In this document: positions 24,974 through 33,669 of the stretch, piece by piece
Numbering within the stretch: the stretch's first letter is position 1
How the letters are laid out: every line of letters starts with the position of its first letter
Source: Streptomyces mirabilis
Lineage (GTDB): Bacteria > Actinomycetota > Actinomycetes > Streptomycetales > Streptomycetaceae
Length of the DNA stretch: 64,000 bases
Assembly: GCF_018310535.1 (NCBI RefSeq)
Contig: NZ_CP074102.1
Coordinates: 5,642,001 to 5,706,000 of the forward strand
Direction of reading: 5' to 3'
Notes under the pieces: model-generated
Databases searched by the model: none
Told to the model about the DNA's origin: nothing
The model's input: the letters and a program-made list of their open reading frames with translations, nothing else
Translations under genes and position numbers: made by a program

Positions 24974-27133
24974 ATGGCGCCCAGCCCGCCCGCGGACCCC
25001 TCGCCCGTCGACCCCTCGCCGGCCGGCCCTCCCGACCCGCACGCACCGCTGGCGCGGCTGGCCGCACTGCACGGCGTCGCCACCTCCTACAGCCCCTCCC
25101 CGGACCGTACGGTCGCGGCCACGGACACCGCGGTCGTCGCGGCCCTGGCGGCGCTCGGCGTCGACGCGAGCACCCCGGACGCCGTCCGCGCGGCCCTCGC
25201 CGACCGGGAGGCCGAGACACGGGAGCGGCTGCTGCCGCCGACGGTGGTGTGCTGGGGCGCCAGCCCGCCCGCCGCGCTCGCCGGACTGCCGGCCGGCACC
25301 CGGCTGCGCATCACCACCGAACAGGGCGAGACCCGCGCCGCCGCCGAGCAGCTCCCGCCCGGCGTCCACACCCTGCACGTCACCGCCCCCGACGGCCGCA
25401 CCGCCGAGGCCCATCTCGTGGCCGCCCCCGCCCGGCTGCCCGCGCCGCCCGGACGCACGTACGGACTCCTCGTCCAGCTCTACTCCCTCCTCTCCCGGCG
25501 TTCCTGGGGCATGGGCGACCTCGGCGACCTCGCCGAACTGACCGCCTGGGCCGGCCGGGCGCTCGGCGCCGGATTCGTGCAGGTCAACCCCCTGCACGCG
25601 GCCGTACCCGGCACCCCCACCGACCCCTCCCCGTACCGGCCCTCCTCCCGCCGCTTCCCCGACCCGGTCCACCTGCGGGTCGAGGACATCCCCGAGTTCG
25701 CCCACGTCGACGACCCGGGCCGGGTACGGGCGCTGCTGGAGCGCGCCGAGCGACTGCGCGAATCCGTGCTCCACAAGGGCGCGTTGATCGACCGCGACGC
25801 CGTGTGGGAGCTCAAGCGCGAAGCGCTGGAACTGGTGCGCGAGGTGCCGCTCGGGCCCGGCCGCCGCGCCGCCTACGTCGACTTCCTCGCCGAGGAGGGC
25901 GAGGCGCTGGAGGACCACGCCACCTGGTGCGCGCTCGCCGAGGCGTACGGCCCCGAGTGGCAGCGGTGGCCGTTGGGCCTGCGTGACCCGCGCTCACCCG
26001 AAACCACCCGCGCCCGCGGCGAGTTGATGGACCGCGTCGACTTCCACAGCCGCCTCGCCTGGCTCACCGACGCCCAGCTCGCCACCGCCCAGCGCTCCGC
26101 GCGCGACGCCGGGATGGCGGTGGGCCTCGTGCACGACCTCGCGGTCGGGGTGCATCCCGGCGGAGCCGACGCCTGGGCGCAACAGGAGTACTTCGCGGCG
26201 GGCATGTCCGTCGGCGCGCCCCCGGACGCCTTCAACGCACGCGGCCAGGACTGGGGCCTGCCGCCCTGGCGCCCGGACCGCCTCGCCGCCTCGGGCTACG
26301 CCCCGTACCGCCGCCTCCTGCGCGCCCTCCTCCGGCACGCGGGCGCCCTGCGCATCGACCATGTCATGGGCCTGTTCCGGCTCTGGTGGGTGCCGCAGGG
26401 ACAGCCGCCCACCGAGGGCACGTACGTCCGTTACGACGCCGAGGCGATGCTCGCGATCCTGGCCCTGGAGGCCTCGCGGGCCGGGGCCCTGGTGATCGGC
26501 GAGGACCTCGGCACGGTCGAGCCCGGCGTACGCGAGACGCTGCACGAGCGCGGGGTGCTCGGCACCTCGGTGCTGTGGTTCGAACGGGACTGGGACGGCG
26601 ACGGGAAGCCCCTGCCCCCCGAGCGCTGGCGCCCCGACTGCCTGGCCACCGCCACCACCCACGACCTGCCGCCCACCGCCTCCCGGCTCACCGGCGACCA
26701 CGTCGAACTCCGCGACCGGCTCGGCCTGCTCACCGGCTCCCTGGAGGACGAGCGGACCGCGGCCGCGGCGGACACGGGGGAGTGGCTGGCGCTGCTCGCC
26801 CGCCTCGGGCTGCTGCACGGGGCGGGCGACGCGGGTTCGGCGGTGTCGGAGGAGGCCGAGATCCAGGCCGTGCACCGCTTCCTGCTGCGCACCCCGGCCC
26901 GCATGATCGGCGTGTGGCTCCCGGACACGGTCGGGGACCGGCGCCCGCAGAACCTGCCGGGCACGTGGGACCAGTACCCGAACTGGCGGTTGCCCATCGC
27001 CGACGCGGACGGCCGCCCGGTGACCCTGGAGGAACTGGCGGCCTCGCCCCGGCTGTACGCGCTGATCGATGTGCTGCGGGGACGGTCCGGGGATCGCGGT
27101 GGGCGTGCGCGTGGGCGTGACGGAGACGTGTGA
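24974..27133 (+). CDS. malQ: 4-alpha-glucanotransferase (amylomaltase, GH77)
   Basis: The 719-residue enzyme transfers alpha-1,4-glucan segments between maltodextrins in glycogen/maltose metabolism. Family blocks are in order: an actinobacterial N-terminal domain (to about 160), LLVQLYSLLSRRSWGMGDLGDL, GAGFVQVNPLHA, the nucleophile region LRIDHVMGLFRLWW (Asp near 461), LVIGEDLGTVEPGV (acid/base Glu) and the TATTHDLPP block. The Pro/Ser-rich first 25 residues are an unstructured extension. It begins immediately after a small ORF. Confidence 0.93.
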   Translation: MAPSPPADPSPVDPSPAGPPDPHAPLARLAALHGVATSYSPSPDRTVAATDTAVVAALAALGVDASTPDAVRAALADREAETRERLLPPTVVCWGASPPAALAGLPAGTRLRITTEQGETRAAAEQLPPGVHTLHVTAPDGRTAEAHLVAAPARLPAPPGRTYGLLVQLYSLLSRRSWGMGDLGDLAELTAWAGRALGAGFVQVNPLHAAVPGTPTDPSPYRPSSRRFPDPVHLRVEDIPEFAHVDDPGRVRALLERAERLRESVLHKGALIDRDAVWELKREALELVREVPLGPGRRAAYVDFLAEEGEALEDHATWCALAEAYGPEWQRWPLGLRDPRSPETTRARGELMDRVDFHSRLAWLTDAQLATAQRSARDAGMAVGLVHDLAVGVHPGGADAWAQQEYFAAGMSVGAPPDAFNARGQDWGLPPWRPDRLAASGYAPYRRLLRALLRHAGALRIDHVMGLFRLWWVPQGQPPTEGTYVRYDAEAMLAILALEASRAGALVIGEDLGTVEPGVRETLHERGVLGTSVLWFERDWDGDGKPLPPERWRPDCLATATTHDLPPTASRLTGDHVELRDRLGLLTGSLEDERTAAAADTGEWLALLARLGLLHGAGDAGSAVSEEAEIQAVHRFLLRTPARMIGVWLPDTVGDRRPQNLPGTWDQYPNWRLPIADADGRPVTLEELAASPRLYALIDVLRGRSGDRGGRARGRDGDV

Positions 27134-27214
27134 ACGGGGAGTGCGGGCGGGCGTGAGGTCTCCGTACGGCACCCCGGGCGCGCGACTCATTCAGGTGTTC
27201 GCTACGTTTGCACC

Positions 27215-27454
27215 GTGGACAAGAAGAACGCCCTGCGCGCCGGCGCCCTGGCTTCCGGTACGACGCTGATGATGCTGCTCATGTCGTCCCCCGCGCTCGC
27301 GCTGACCCGCGACGACGGTGACGACCCCGGCAAGGGCCTGAGCGTGATCGAAACGCTCGGCCTCTACGTCGTGACGCCGATCGTCCTGTTCCTGGTCATC
27401 GCGGGCCTCGTGATGGTCCTGGACAAGTCCGACAAGCAGCCGAAGCGGACCTGA
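27215..27454 (+). CDS. Small secreted/membrane protein, probably leaderless mRNA
   Basis: The 79-residue protein has an N-terminal signal-like helix (ALASGTTLMMLLMSSPALA), an acidic DDGDDPGKG loop and a second membrane helix (LYVVTPIVLFLVIAGLVMVL) followed by a basic tail. There is no Shine-Dalgarno site. A -10-like TACGTT lies seven bases before the GTG, which suggests leaderless transcription. Function unknown; it is followed by a strong terminator. Confidence 0.75.
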   Translation: MDKKNALRAGALASGTTLMMLLMSSPALALTRDDGDDPGKGLSVIETLGLYVVTPIVLFLVIAGLVMVLDKSDKQPKRT

Positions 27455-27509
27455 TTCCGGCTCGCTTCCCGGAGCCTCGGCCGCGCGCCGAGGTCTGGAT
27501 CCTTCTCGA

Positions 27510-27552
27510 TCGAGGGAGTCCGCGCACCCACCGGGTGCGGGGACTCCCTCGA
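27510..27552. terminator. Strong bidirectional hairpin terminator
   Basis: A 12-bp outer stem TCGAGGGAGTCC / GGACTCCCTCGA encloses an inner stem CGCACCC / GGGTGCG with an ACC loop and one G-G mismatch. It separates the small membrane protein gene from the convergent TetR gene. Confidence 0.85.
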
Positions 27553-27569
27553 CGTGCTTTCGGGGCCTG

Positions 27570-28163
27570 TTACGGATGCGGCGCCGTGAGATACCGCTGC
27601 ACGGTCGGTGCCAGCCATGCCACGACCTCCTCGCGTGGCAGCGCGACGGCGGGCTGGAAACGCAGGACGTAGCGGGCCATCGCCATGCCCAGCACCTGTG
27701 AGGCGGTCAGCGCGGCCCGTGCCGGCGCCTGCTCCGGGTCGGGGCACACGCGCAACGCGACCGGCATGAGCTGGTCCCGGAAGATGCCCTGCATGCGCTC
27801 GGCGCCGTCCGGATTGGTCACGCCGACCCGGAGCAGCACGGTGAGGACCTCGTTCTCCTCCCAGAGGTCGAGGAAGTGGCCCACCAGGACGCGGCCCACC
27901 TCGCGCGGGTCCAGCCCGTCCGGGCCCGGTAGCCGCAGGTCGACGTCGAGGACCGCGGCGAACAGTCCCTCCTTCGAGCCGTAGTACCGCATCACCATCG
28001 ACGGATCGATCCGCGCGTCCTTGGCGATCGCGCGGATCGTGGCGCGCTCGTAGCCGTCGGCGGCGAAGCGTTCGCGTGCGGCGGTGAGGATGGCGCTGCG
28101 GGTGGTGTCCGAGCGGCGGGCCGCGGGGGACGGGGTGGGTGCGGGGAGTTCCTTGTCGGGCAT
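27570..28163 (-). CDS. TetR-family repressor of the adjacent monooxygenase
   Basis: The 197-residue protein has a helix-turn-helix at about residues 20-70 (ILTAARERFAADGYERATIRAIAKDARIDPSMVMRYYGSKEGLF) and a C-terminal ligand-binding helical domain. ATG 28163 is chosen; the longer reading runs into the operator region. It is divergent from an FAD monooxygenase gene, the usual arrangement for a repressor and its target, and the shared upstream region is packed with GTTG/CAAC half-sites. Confidence 0.88.
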   Translation of the reverse strand: MPDKELPAPTPSPAARRSDTTRSAILTAARERFAADGYERATIRAIAKDARIDPSMVMRYYGSKEGLFAAVLDVDLRLPGPDGLDPREVGRVLVGHFLDLWEENEVLTVLLRVGVTNPDGAERMQGIFRDQLMPVALRVCPDPEQAPARAALTASQVLGMAMARYVLRFQPAVALPREEVVAWLAPTVQRYLTAPHP

Positions 28164-28290
28164 GTCAACAACCGTAGGCCAACAGTTGTTGACAGTCCAG
28201 AGCGGTGTCTCTATGTTGGTAAACAAGCGTTGGCCAACAAACGTTGACCAACGGGCGTTGGCCCACGAGTGCTGGCATCAGGAGGCCGCC
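28164..28290. promoter_or_regulatory. Operator cluster between TetR gene and monooxygenase gene
   Basis: GTCAACAAC (28165-28173) pairs with GTTGTTGAC (28186-28194). Two further palindromes lie downstream, GTTGGCCAAC (28229-28238) and CGTTGACCAACG (28242-28253), followed by another GTTGGCC half-site. All share the GTTG(A/G)CC/GGTCAAC core, so several TetR dimers may bind. Confidence 0.7.
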
Positions 28291-29781
28291 ATGAACGGCA
28301 AGACGAACGGCAAGGTGAACGGCACCACCGCGTCCCGGAACGTGATCGTCGTCGGCGCCGGCCCCACCGGCCTCCTGCTGGCCGGGGACCTCGCCACCGC
28401 CGGAGTCCCCGTCACGCTCGTCGAGAAGCGCCCGCACAAGATCAGCAACCTCTCCCGCGCCTTCGTCCTGCACGCCCGCACTCTGGAGCAGCTCGACGCC
28501 CGCGGTCTCGCCGACGAGCTGGAGAGCCACGGCCGGACCGTCGACCGCATCCGCCTCTTCGGCCGGCTCTCCGTCGCCCTCGACACGCTCCCCTCCCGCT
28601 TCAACCACCTGCTCGTGATCCCGCAGTACGAGGTGGAGAAGGCGTTGGAGCGGCGGGCGGTCGAGGCCGGGGTGCGGTTCGTGTACGAGACCGAGGTGAC
28701 CGGGCTGCGCCAGGACGCGGCGGGTGTCACGCTCGAAGTCCGGGGTGCGGACGGGGAAGCGGGGGAGCTGGCGGGCGCGTACGTCGTCGGGGTGGACGGG
28801 ATGCGCAGCGCGGTGCGTGAGGCGGTGGGGCTGCCGTTCCCCGGGAAGTCGGTCATCCGGTCCGTCGTCCTCGCCGACGTCCTGCTCGCCGAGGAGCCGG
28901 AGTCGATCCTCACCGCCAACGCCGTCGGCGACGCCTTCGCCTTCATGGTGCCCTTCGGCGACGGCTACTACCGTGTGATCGGCTGGCACCGCGGCCGCAA
29001 TGTCCCCGACAGCGCGCCGCTCGAACTCGACGAGGTCAAGGAGATCGTCCGGCTCTCCCTCGGCCGTGACTACGGCATGCACGACGCCCGCTGGATGTCC
29101 CGCTTCCACAGCGACGAGCGCCAGGCACCCGCGTACCGGGTCGGCCGGGTCTTCCTCGCCGGTGACGCCGCCCACGTCCACACCCCGGCCGGCGGGCAGG
29201 GCATGAACACCGGCCTCCAGGACGCGGCGAACCTCAGCTGGAAGCTCGCGCTGGTCGTCAACGGCCACGCGGGCACGGACCTGTTGGACACCTACCAGGC
29301 CGAGCGCCACCCGGTCGGCAAGGCGGTACTGCGCAGCAGCGGCGGGATCGTCCGGCTCGCGATGGCCAAGCACCCCTGGACGCTGGCGCTGCGCTCCGCG
29401 TTCACCACGGTCCTCAACGGCGTCGGCCCCATGCGGCGGAAGGCGTCGGGTCAGATCACCGGCATCGGCTTCGCCTACCGTGCCCCGCGCGGCTCCCACG
29501 CCCTCGTCGGCACCCGCGTCCCCGATGTCGCCCTGAAGGACGGCCGCCTCTACGAAGCCCTGCGCGGCGGCCGGTTCGTCCTCGTCGCACCGACGGCGGC
29601 CGTCCGGGCGTACGGCCTTGGCGACCTCAAGGACCGCAAGGACCGTCTCACCGTGGAGAGCTGGGCGAGCGACCGGCGTACGACACTGCTGGTGCGGCCC
29701 GACGGATACGTGGCCTGGGCCGCCGAGTCCCCCGATGCGGCGACGGTCGAGACGGCGTTGGCGGCGGCGCTGGGCGACTAG
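28291..29781 (+). CDS. FAD-dependent aromatic monooxygenase (PHBH class)
   Basis: The 496-residue class A flavoprotein hydroxylase has the N-terminal FAD motif VIVVGAGPTGLLLAGDLA, the DG motif GVDGMRSAVREAVG and the GD motif FLAGDAAHVHTPAGGQGMN. A thioredoxin-like C-terminal domain without catalytic cysteines closes it, as in rifampicin- or polyketide-type hydroxylases. The first 12 residues are a low-complexity NGKTNGKVNG stretch. ATG follows GGAGG. Regulated by the divergent TetR protein; the substrate is likely the inducer, an aromatic compound. Confidence 0.88.
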   Translation: MNGKTNGKVNGTTASRNVIVVGAGPTGLLLAGDLATAGVPVTLVEKRPHKISNLSRAFVLHARTLEQLDARGLADELESHGRTVDRIRLFGRLSVALDTLPSRFNHLLVIPQYEVEKALERRAVEAGVRFVYETEVTGLRQDAAGVTLEVRGADGEAGELAGAYVVGVDGMRSAVREAVGLPFPGKSVIRSVVLADVLLAEEPESILTANAVGDAFAFMVPFGDGYYRVIGWHRGRNVPDSAPLELDEVKEIVRLSLGRDYGMHDARWMSRFHSDERQAPAYRVGRVFLAGDAAHVHTPAGGQGMNTGLQDAANLSWKLALVVNGHAGTDLLDTYQAERHPVGKAVLRSSGGIVRLAMAKHPWTLALRSAFTTVLNGVGPMRRKASGQITGIGFAYRAPRGSHALVGTRVPDVALKDGRLYEALRGGRFVLVAPTAAVRAYGLGDLKDRKDRLTVESWASDRRTTLLVRPDGYVAWAAESPDAATVETALAAALGD

Positions 29782-29850
29782 ATCTCAACCCATGGGTCGA
29801 GGCGGAAACCCACCCTCGGCTCCGCCCTGGAGCCGAGGTGGTTCCGCGTC

Positions 29851-30048
29851 GTGAAGCGCAAGCTCATGGGCATGGCGACGACCGATTACGCGATCTCCGC
29901 GACTCTCATCCTCCTCGTGATCCCGCAGATCCGAGGCGTCCGGCAGACGCTGCACAACACGCTGCTGCCGCTCGTGGCCGTCGCCGCCGCCTATTACCTC
30001 AAGTCCTTCGACCTGACGCGTATCACGGCGAGCCGGCCCAGGACCTGA
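29851..30048 (+). pseudogene. N-terminal fragment of a small membrane protein
   Basis: The 65-codon frame (GTG start) encodes two hydrophobic helices (AISATLILLVIPQI and LPLVAVAAAYYLKSF). It stops shortly after running into sequence that, on the opposite strand, encodes another membrane helix. It resembles the first third of longer actinobacterial membrane proteins, so I treat it as a truncated gene; it could also be a genuine small protein. Confidence 0.4.
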
Positions 30049-30110
30049 GCCAGTGCCATCAGCAGCAGCGCGGCGGTCCAGGCCCGGGTCGCCACGGCCG
30101 GCTGAGGGCC
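29994..30110 (-). pseudogene. C-terminal fragment of a membrane protein on the opposite strand
   Basis: Minus-strand frame reads VATRAWTAALLLMALAQVLG then RLAVIRVR before a stop at 29994. This is a typical last helix of an actinobacterial membrane protein, with no upstream remainder. It abuts, tail to tail, the N-terminal fragment on the plus strand, suggesting a rearranged (inverted) gene remnant. Confidence 0.4.
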
Positions 30111-30139
30111 TCCGAGCCGGGTCGGGCCGGGCTGGGGAT

Positions 30140-30637
30140 CTAGGCGCCGGTGCCCGTCATCAACTCGCGCAAAAGGTCGGCCAGTTGACCGGCTCGTTCC
30201 TCGTCGAGGTGGGCCAGGGCCTCCGTCTGGACGGCGAGCCCCGCGCCGACGGCCTCGTCGATGAGCCGCAGCCCCTTGTCCGTGAGCGTCACCTGGAGCC
30301 CACGCCGGTCGTGCGGGTCGGGGGAGCGCCGTAGCAGCCCCGCGCGTTCCAGCTTGTCCAGGCGCCCGGTCATTCCGCCGGTGGTGAGCATGAGCGTCGC
30401 CGAGAGCTGCCGGGGCGAGAGGGTGTACGGGGCGTCCGAGCGGCGCAGGGTCGCGAGCACGTCGAACTCCCCGCGGGAGATCCCGAAGGGCGTGTACGCC
30501 TTCTCCATCCGGTCGCCCATCGTGCGGGCGAGCCGGGAGACGCGACCGAAGACCTCCATCGCGGCGGTGTCGAGGTCCGGCCGGACGGTGGCCCACTGCT
30601 CGATGATCGCGTCGACAGGGTCCTGGGGCGTCTTCAT
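30140..30637 (-). CDS. MarR-family transcriptional regulator
   Basis: The 165-residue protein has a winged helix at about residues 60-130 (LSPRQLSATLMLTTGGMTGRLDKLERAGLLRRSPDPHDRRGLQVTLT), including the D-x-R wing of MarR proteins. It is divergent from an EamA transporter gene, and a 26-bp near-perfect palindrome lies between them. It probably represses the transporter and itself. Confidence 0.9.
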   Translation of the reverse strand: MKTPQDPVDAIIEQWATVRPDLDTAAMEVFGRVSRLARTMGDRMEKAYTPFGISRGEFDVLATLRRSDAPYTLSPRQLSATLMLTTGGMTGRLDKLERAGLLRRSPDPHDRRGLQVTLTDKGLRLIDEAVGAGLAVQTEALAHLDEERAGQLADLLRELMTGTGA

Positions 30638-30705
30638 GGGGGCGAGTATCCGCCGAGGGGTCGATTGCCCGCAAGAAAGTAGATGACGAGGAAGTAGATG
30701 ACGAG

Positions 30706-30731
30706 AAAGTCGCTTAGGGCTAAGCTACTTT
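30706..30731. promoter_or_regulatory. 26-bp palindrome, probable MarR operator
   Basis: AAAGT-C-GCTTAG-GG-CTAAGC-T-ACTTT is symmetric except for one mismatched pair. Direct repeats of the AAGTAGATGACGAG type lie just to the left, and a further CTACTTT lies to the right at 30740. This is the control region of the divergent MarR and EamA genes. Confidence 0.75.
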
Positions 30732-30762
30732 CCACTGACCTACTTTGGAATCGGGTGCCTCC

Positions 30763-31725
30763 ATGGCCGCGAACGCGAACCGTCCCGCCCTCATAGCCCT
30801 GACCGCGCTGGCCCCCATCTCCTGGGGCAGCACCTACGCCGTCACCACGGAGTTCCTCCCGGCCGACCGGCCCCTGTTCACCGGGGTGATGCGAGCCCTG
30901 CCCGCCGGGCTGCTGCTCCTCGCGCTGGCCCGGGTACTGCCGCGCGGTGCCTGGTGGGGGAAGGCGGCGGTGCTGGGCGCGTTGAACATCGGCGCCTTCT
31001 TCCCGCTGCTGTTCCTCTCCGCGTACCGGCTGCCCGGCGGTATGGCGGCAGTCGTCGGCTCGGTCGGGCCGCTGTTCGTCGCGGGCCTCGCGGCACTGCT
31101 GCTCGGCGACCGCCCGACCCTGCGGACGCTCCTCACCGGTATCGCCGCGGCCCTCGGTGTCAGCCTCGTCGTACTGAAGGCGGCCGGCGCGCTGGATGCG
31201 GTGGGGGTCCTCGCGGCGCTCGCCGCGACCGCGTCGATGTCCACCGGCACGGTGCTCACCAAGCGGTGGGGCCGGCCGGACGGGGTCGGTCCGTTGGCGC
31301 TCACCGCCTGGCAGTTGACGGCGGGCGGGCTGCTGATCGTCCCGGTTGCCCTCCTCGTCGAGGGCGCGCCGCCCGCGCTGGACGGCCGGGCGGTCGGCGG
31401 ATACCTCTACCTCGCGCTGGCGAACACGGCGGTGGCGTACTGGCTCTGGTTCCGGGGCATCGGCCGGCTCAGTGCCACCCAGGTCACCTTCCTCGGCCCG
31501 CTGTCGCCGCTGACCGCGGCCGTCATCGGCTGGGCGGCGCTGGGGCAGGCGCTGGCGCCGGTGCAGGTGGCAGGGATGGTGCTGGCGTTCGGGGCGACGG
31601 TGTTCGGTCAGATCGGGCCGCGTGGCGGGCGGCCGTCGGCTCCCGGCGCTGGATCGTTCAGTTCTTCTGAAAGGAATGGTCGAAAAGATTCGATGGACGT
31701 GACGGTTCCCGCCTTGCGACGGTAG
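30763..31725 (+). CDS. EamA/DMT-family efflux transporter
   Basis: The 320-residue protein has ten predicted membrane helices in two EamA repeats (about 5-140 and 150-285); the opening LAPISWGSTYAVTTEFLPADRP is typical of the RhaT/EamA superfamily. The last 35 residues are hydrophilic and low in conservation. It exports small metabolites or drugs; the adjacent MarR regulator suggests a toxic compound as inducer. Confidence 0.88.
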   Translation: MAANANRPALIALTALAPISWGSTYAVTTEFLPADRPLFTGVMRALPAGLLLLALARVLPRGAWWGKAAVLGALNIGAFFPLLFLSAYRLPGGMAAVVGSVGPLFVAGLAALLLGDRPTLRTLLTGIAAALGVSLVVLKAAGALDAVGVLAALAATASMSTGTVLTKRWGRPDGVGPLALTAWQLTAGGLLIVPVALLVEGAPPALDGRAVGGYLYLALANTAVAYWLWFRGIGRLSATQVTFLGPLSPLTAAVIGWAALGQALAPVQVAGMVLAFGATVFGQIGPRGGRPSAPGAGSFSSSERNGRKDSMDVTVPALRR

Positions 31726-31727
31726 TC

Positions 31728-31758
31728 GGGCCGCGGGGACGGGGTCCCCGGTCGGCCC
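31728..31758. terminator. Hairpin between two EamA genes
   Basis: Stem GGGCCG / CGGCCC with inner stem GGGGAC / GTCCCC directly after the first EamA stop codon. Probably a terminator separating the MarR-linked gene from the next EamA gene. Confidence 0.65.
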
Positions 31759-31779
31759 ATGACCACCGAAAGGCAAGGG

Positions 31780-32799
31780 ATGTACGTGGCTGTCCTGGAC
31801 CGGACACGCACGCGCACACGCACGCACGGCGCCGCGGGACTTGGGATCGTCCTGGCAGGGATCGCCACCGTGGTCTGGTCCGGCAGCTTCGTCGTCTCGC
31901 GCGCGCTGCACGACAGCGTGCCGCCGGTGCAGCAGGCGCTGTGGCGCTGGGTGATCGCGCTGGTGGCGGTCACCCCGTTCGCGGCGCGTGAGGCCTGGCG
32001 GCAGCGAGCCCTGGTACGCCGTCACCTGGGCCATGTCACGCTCGCCGCCCTCCTCGGCGTCACCGTCTACAACACCCTGGTCAACCAGGCGGGCCTCTCC
32101 ACCTCCGCTGCCAACATGGGCATGATCATGGCCGCGTCGCCGGTGCTGATGGCGGTGTGCGAACGGATCGGCGGCATACGACTGGGGGCGCGCCGGGCCG
32201 TGGGGATGCTGATCGCCTGCGCCGGGGTGCTGCTCCTGGTGGGCGGAGGCGGGCCGTCGACCGGCCTGGCTGCCGGTGACCTCTGGATGATCGCGGCCGC
32301 GATGTGCTTCGCGTCGTACAGCGCGCTGCTGCACCGCCGCCCCGCTCGGCTCACCGGGCTCACCTACCTGTTCACGACCTTCGCCCTCGGTGCGGCGATG
32401 CTGCTCCCGGCGTACGCGGTGAGTGTGGGCGTACAGGGTCCGTTCACGCCGGGCCCCGCGACCGTCGGCCCCCTCCTCTACGTCGGTGTCGCCTCCTCCG
32501 CCGTCGCCTTCTTCGCGTGGAACAAGGCGATCGCGCTGATCGGCGCGGCCCGTGCCGGGACGGTCTACTACCTCCAGCCGGTCTGCGTGGCCGCCCTGTC
32601 CTACGCGCTCCTCGGCGAGCGGACCACCTGGACCCAACTGCTCTGCATGGCCCTGATCCTGGGCGGGGTCGTCCTCGGCGCCACGGATAGGTTGCCGTCA
32701 TGGTCGAGTACGACAAGTGGGACATCAAGAAGCTGCACATCCTGCGCACGCTGCGGGAACGCGGAACCGTCACCGCGACCGCGGAGGCGCTGCTGCTGA
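31780..32799 (+). CDS. Second EamA/DMT-family transporter
   Basis: This is a 339-residue ten-helix DMT transporter, only distantly related to its neighbour. ATG 31780 has AAAGG upstream; ATG 31759 is possible. The N-terminus is a TRTRTRTH dipeptide run from CGCACA repeats. EamA helices start near residue 20. The reading frame runs 100 bases into the LysR gene in another frame, giving a non-conserved Ser/Arg/Cys-rich tail (after LGATDRLPS). A lost stop or small frameshift near 32695 is possible. The LysR gene is its likely regulator. Confidence 0.8.
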   Translation: MYVAVLDRTRTRTRTHGAAGLGIVLAGIATVVWSGSFVVSRALHDSVPPVQQALWRWVIALVAVTPFAAREAWRQRALVRRHLGHVTLAALLGVTVYNTLVNQAGLSTSAANMGMIMAASPVLMAVCERIGGIRLGARRAVGMLIACAGVLLLVGGGGPSTGLAAGDLWMIAAAMCFASYSALLHRRPARLTGLTYLFTTFALGAAMLLPAYAVSVGVQGPFTPGPATVGPLLYVGVASSAVAFFAWNKAIALIGAARAGTVYYLQPVCVAALSYALLGERTTWTQLLCMALILGGVVLGATDRLPSWSSTTSGTSRSCTSCARCGNAEPSPRPRRRCC

Positions 32800-33620
32800 C
32801 TCCCTCGGCCGTGTCGCAGCAGCTGACCAATCTCGCCAAGCAGCTCGGGGTCACCCTGCTGGAGGCACAAGGGCGCCGGGTGCGGCTCACGGACGCGGCT
32901 GAGCTGGTGCTGCGGCACGCGGGGGCGGTGTTCGAGCAACTGGAGCGGGCGGACGCCGAGTTGACCGCGTACGAGCACGGGGAGGTGGGCGAGGTGCAGG
33001 TCGGGGCCTTCTCGACCGCCGTGCCCGCGCTGGTCGTTCCCGCGGTACGGGCGCTGCGCACGGCACGCCCCGGGATCTCCGTGCAGGTGCGGGAGGCCGA
33101 GGCGGCGGAGGCGTACGAGCTGCTCGGCGCGGGCGCGGTCGACCTGGCGCTGTCGCTGGCCGCGCAGGCGCCGTCCGTCGTGGACCCCCGCTTCACCCGG
33201 GTGCCACTGCTTGCCGATCCGCTCGACCTCGCGCTGCCCCGGGAGCACGCGCTGGCCGTCGCCCCGGCCGTGCGGCTGGCCGACTTCGCCGCCGAGTCGT
33301 GGATCTTCGGCGGGAGCGGGCCGTGGTCGGAGATCACGCGTGGGGCGTGCGAGGCGGCCGGGTTCACGCCCCACCAGGGGCACTCGGCGGCCGGGTGGAC
33401 CGCCATTCTCGCCATGGTGGAGGCGGGGATGGGGGTGGCGCTGGTGCCGCGGATGGCTCAAGTGCGGCGGGAGGGCGTCGTGATGCGCGAACTCGCCGGT
33501 GACCGCCCGCACCGGCATGTGGTCGCGGCGGTGCGGCGCGGGGCGGAGGAGGGCGCGGCGGTGGGGCGGGTGCTGGAGGCTTTGCGGGAGGCGGCTGCGG
33601 GGCTGGGGGAGCGGCGATAA
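32700..33620 (+). CDS. LysR-family transcriptional regulator
   Basis: The 306-residue protein has an N-terminal winged helix-turn-helix (about 7-65: KKLHILRTLRERGTVTATAEALLLTPSAVSQQL) and the periplasmic-binding-protein-like effector domain from about 90 to 295 (VQVGAFSTAVPALVVPAVRAL). It begins within the reading frame of the upstream EamA gene on the same strand. That is unusual for LysR, which is more often divergent from its target. Confidence 0.9.
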   Translation: MVEYDKWDIKKLHILRTLRERGTVTATAEALLLTPSAVSQQLTNLAKQLGVTLLEAQGRRVRLTDAAELVLRHAGAVFEQLERADAELTAYEHGEVGEVQVGAFSTAVPALVVPAVRALRTARPGISVQVREAEAAEAYELLGAGAVDLALSLAAQAPSVVDPRFTRVPLLADPLDLALPREHALAVAPAVRLADFAAESWIFGGSGPWSEITRGACEAAGFTPHQGHSAAGWTAILAMVEAGMGVALVPRMAQVRREGVVMRELAGDRPHRHVVAAVRRGAEEGAAVGRVLEALREAAAGLGERR

Positions 33621-33669
33621 CGTCACGTCGTCCGCGCGTGACGTAATTCCCGGATTCCCGGAGGTTCCT

